Shown: positions 6,497-7,552 of the stretch, one piece after another | How the letters are laid out: each line of letters starts with the position of its first letter | Position numbering within the stretch: the first letter of the stretch is position 1 | Source of the DNA: Ignavibacteria bacterium | Lineage (GTDB): Bacteria; Bacteroidota; Ignavibacteria; Kapaibacteriales; UBA4661 | Direction of reading: 5' to 3' | DNA length: 7,552 nucleotides | Assembly (NCBI GenBank): GCA_013298375.1 | Contig: JAAFHM010000228.1 | Location: forward strand, 1-7,552 | Notes under the pieces: model-generated | What the model was told of the DNA's origin: nothing | Seen by the model: only the letters and a program-made list of their open reading frames with translations | Databases searched by the model: none | Made by a program: the position numbers and the translations under genes

Positions 6497-6516
6497 ATCA
6501 CGCTAATATCCTTTCT

Positions 6517-6978
6517 ATGCTCCTTTCACGCTCCCTTGTCGAAGCACTTGCTGCCGAATTTCGCGCACTGGGTAGAACTATCGTTTTTACCAATGGCTGT
6601 TTTGATATTCTTCATATTGGACACACGTCTTATCTGGAAGCAGCAAAAAAGTTGGGAGACATTCTGATTGTTGGTGTTAATAGTGATGATTCCGTGCGCC
6701 GCTTAAAAGGTGCTTCGCGTCCTATCAATACGCAACATGACCGCGCAACGCTCCTTTCTTCGTTACGGGCAGTAGATTACACCTGCATTTTCACCGAAGA
6801 TACGCCATTAAAGTTGATTACCGATATTCAGCCGGATGTTTTGGTCAAAGGTGGCGATTACACACCGGAGACCATTGTTGGTGCGGATATTGTGCGCGAG
6901 CGAGGTGGACATATTGTGGTTTTACCATTTATTGAAGGAAAATCCACAACGCGCATTATTGAGCGTATCCATTCTTGA
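6517..6978 (+). CDS. rfaE2: D-glycero-beta-D-manno-heptose 1-phosphate adenylyltransferase
   Basis: RfaE2 (HldC, equal to the C-terminal domain of bifunctional HldE) transfers AMP from ATP to heptose 1-phosphate, giving the substrate of HldD. The 153-residue protein shows the nucleotidyltransferase motif TNGCFDILHIGH (25-36) with HIGH at 33-36, VGVNSDDSVRRLKG (52-65), RPIN (68-71), EDTPLKLI (94-101), PDVLVKGGDY (106-115) and GKSTTRIIERI (141-151), all typical. No sugar kinase domain is attached, so the RfaE1/HldA kinase must be encoded elsewhere. I chose the ATG at 6517. The longer in-frame reading from a TTG at 6418 would run through the terminator and add a Cys-rich, non-conserved extension, so it is unlikely. 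Only 20 bp separate the terminator T-tract from the ATG, so the gene depends on read-through, on a promoter overlapping the terminator, or on a very short leader. Confidence 0.93.
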   Translation: MLLSRSLVEALAAEFRALGRTIVFTNGCFDILHIGHTSYLEAAKKLGDILIVGVNSDDSVRRLKGASRPINTQHDRATLLSSLRAVDYTCIFTEDTPLKLITDIQPDVLVKGGDYTPETIVGADIVRERGGHIVVLPFIEGKSTTRIIERIHS

Positions 6979-7003
6979 AATCCTTGTTTATGTTGTTGTT
7001 TTG

Positions 7004-7009
7004 TATAAT
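7004..7009 (+). promoter_or_regulatory. Possible -10 element before the PAS-domain gene
   Basis: A perfect TATAAT at 7004-7009 is preceded directly by TG and lies 35 bp before the ATG at 7045, in the 66 bp gap after rfaE2. A TTGTTT at 6984-6989 could act as a -35 element, but the 14 bp spacing is short. FCB-group sigma factors often use a different consensus, so this is only a candidate. Confidence 0.35.
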
Positions 7010-7044
7010 TTTATCGGACACGACGCTATTCTACTGCTTTGATT

Positions 7045-7552
7045 ATGTCTTATCAAGACACATATTCTGCTCCTCATCAAGACGCAACAACCATTGACGC
7101 TCTGAGTGCCAACGGAGACCTTTTTCGTGCTGTTTTTGATTCCTCGCCCGATGCACTTTTTCTGTCGGCTGATGACGATGCTTCTCGTATTTTGGAATGT
7201 AATGACCGCGCCGTTGAACTCTTTGAAGCACCAAGTAAAGCAGCTTTGATTGGTAATCTTGGCGGAATGCAAAGGGTTGTCCCTTTAACAGCAGAGGCTT
7301 TACGGCAACGCACCCTTGCACTACGCGAGAAAGGCTCGGTATATTCAGAAGTTGAATATTACTCCTTTGCGGGGCGTAGGTTCTGGACGGCGCATTTAGT
7401 CAAGCGATTGACCATAGGTAATCAAACACTTCGCTTTACCCGTATTACCGATATTGACGAGCGTAAAGCTATTGAGATGGATTTGCTCCGACACAAGGAA
7501 ATGCTGGAAGAAGCTCAACGTATTGCTAATATCGGCTCGTGGGAATTTGACT
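7045..7552 (+). CDS. PAS-domain sensory protein, 5' part (probable sensor histidine kinase or cyclase)
   Basis: This open frame begins with an ATG at 7045 and runs off the window end, giving 169 residues so far. After a polar N-terminus, a PAS domain spans about residues 25-138, starting LFRAVFDSSPDALFL (26-40), with ILECNDRAVELF (49-60) and ending in the PAS/PAC-type TRITDIDERKAIE (132-144). A short helical linker rich in Glu, Arg and Lys follows. The last visible residues, EEAQRIANIGSWEFD (155-169), are the classic opening of a second PAS domain. No transmembrane segment or signal peptide is present so far, so it appears cytoplasmic. Such tandem PAS proteins usually end in a histidine kinase, GGDEF or other output domain, which lies beyond the window. 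It is 66 bp after rfaE2 and probably has its own promoter. Confidence 0.85.
   Translation, partial: MSYQDTYSAPHQDATTIDALSANGDLFRAVFDSSPDALFLSADDDASRILECNDRAVELFEAPSKAALIGNLGGMQRVVPLTAEALRQRTLALREKGSVYSEVEYYSFAGRRFWTAHLVKRLTIGNQTLRFTRITDIDERKAIEMDLLRHKEMLEEAQRIANIGSWEFD

Noticed and set aside
6418..6516. N-terminal extension of RfaE2 from a TTG start
   Set aside because: The region contains the intrinsic terminator, the added residues are not conserved in the family, and the ATG at 6517 gives the normal N-terminus.

Overview
The window is a gene-dense, all-plus-strand chromosomal segment from a bacterium with moderate GC, roughly mid-40s percent by eye. It carries part of an F-type ATP synthase locus interleaved with unrelated genes. 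The gene order, the heptose-type outer-membrane lipopolysaccharide genes (so an LPS-bearing envelope), the near absence of Shine-Dalgarno sequences before the starts, and the YfiR-like secreted protein together suggest the Bacteroidota/Chlorobiota (FCB) side of the tree, possibly a Chlorobi/Ignavibacteria/Kapabacteria-type lineage. That placement is inference, not something read directly.

Layout: atpF (F0 subunit b, 24-524) and atpH (F1 delta, 573-1124) are followed by a small hairpin and a secreted YfiR/DUF4154-like protein (1206-1712). Then come atpA (F1 alpha, 1773-3326), a retropepsin-like aspartic protease (3348-3707), hldD (ADP-heptose epimerase, 3713-4675), a YciI-like protein (4735-5028), a Rid-family protein lacking the catalytic arginine (5038-5457) and atpG (F1 gamma, 5527-6414). 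A strong intrinsic terminator at 6453-6496 closes this transcription unit. After it come the heptose 1-phosphate adenylyltransferase gene rfaE2/hldC (6517-6978) and, after a possible promoter, the 5' end of a PAS-domain sensory protein (7045 to the window edge).

How the genes fit together: b, delta, alpha and gamma are four of the eight usual ATP synthase subunits. Genes for a, c, beta and epsilon are not in the window. HldD and RfaE2 act at consecutive last steps of ADP-L-glycero-D-manno-heptose synthesis: RfaE2 makes ADP-D-glycero-heptose and HldD epimerises it. They sit on opposite sides of atpG, one before and one after the terminator. From atpF to atpG all gaps are 81 bp or less and I see no terminator, so the five non-ATP-synthase genes are probably co-transcribed with the ATP synthase genes.

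Nothing here amounts to a convincing new system. The most unusual points are the 2.2 kb four-gene insertion between atpA and atpG, the exported YfiR-like protein between atpH and atpA, and the arginine-less Rid protein. No stretch over 300 bp lacks a gene, and I see no tRNA, rRNA, CRISPR array, insertion sequence or attachment site.
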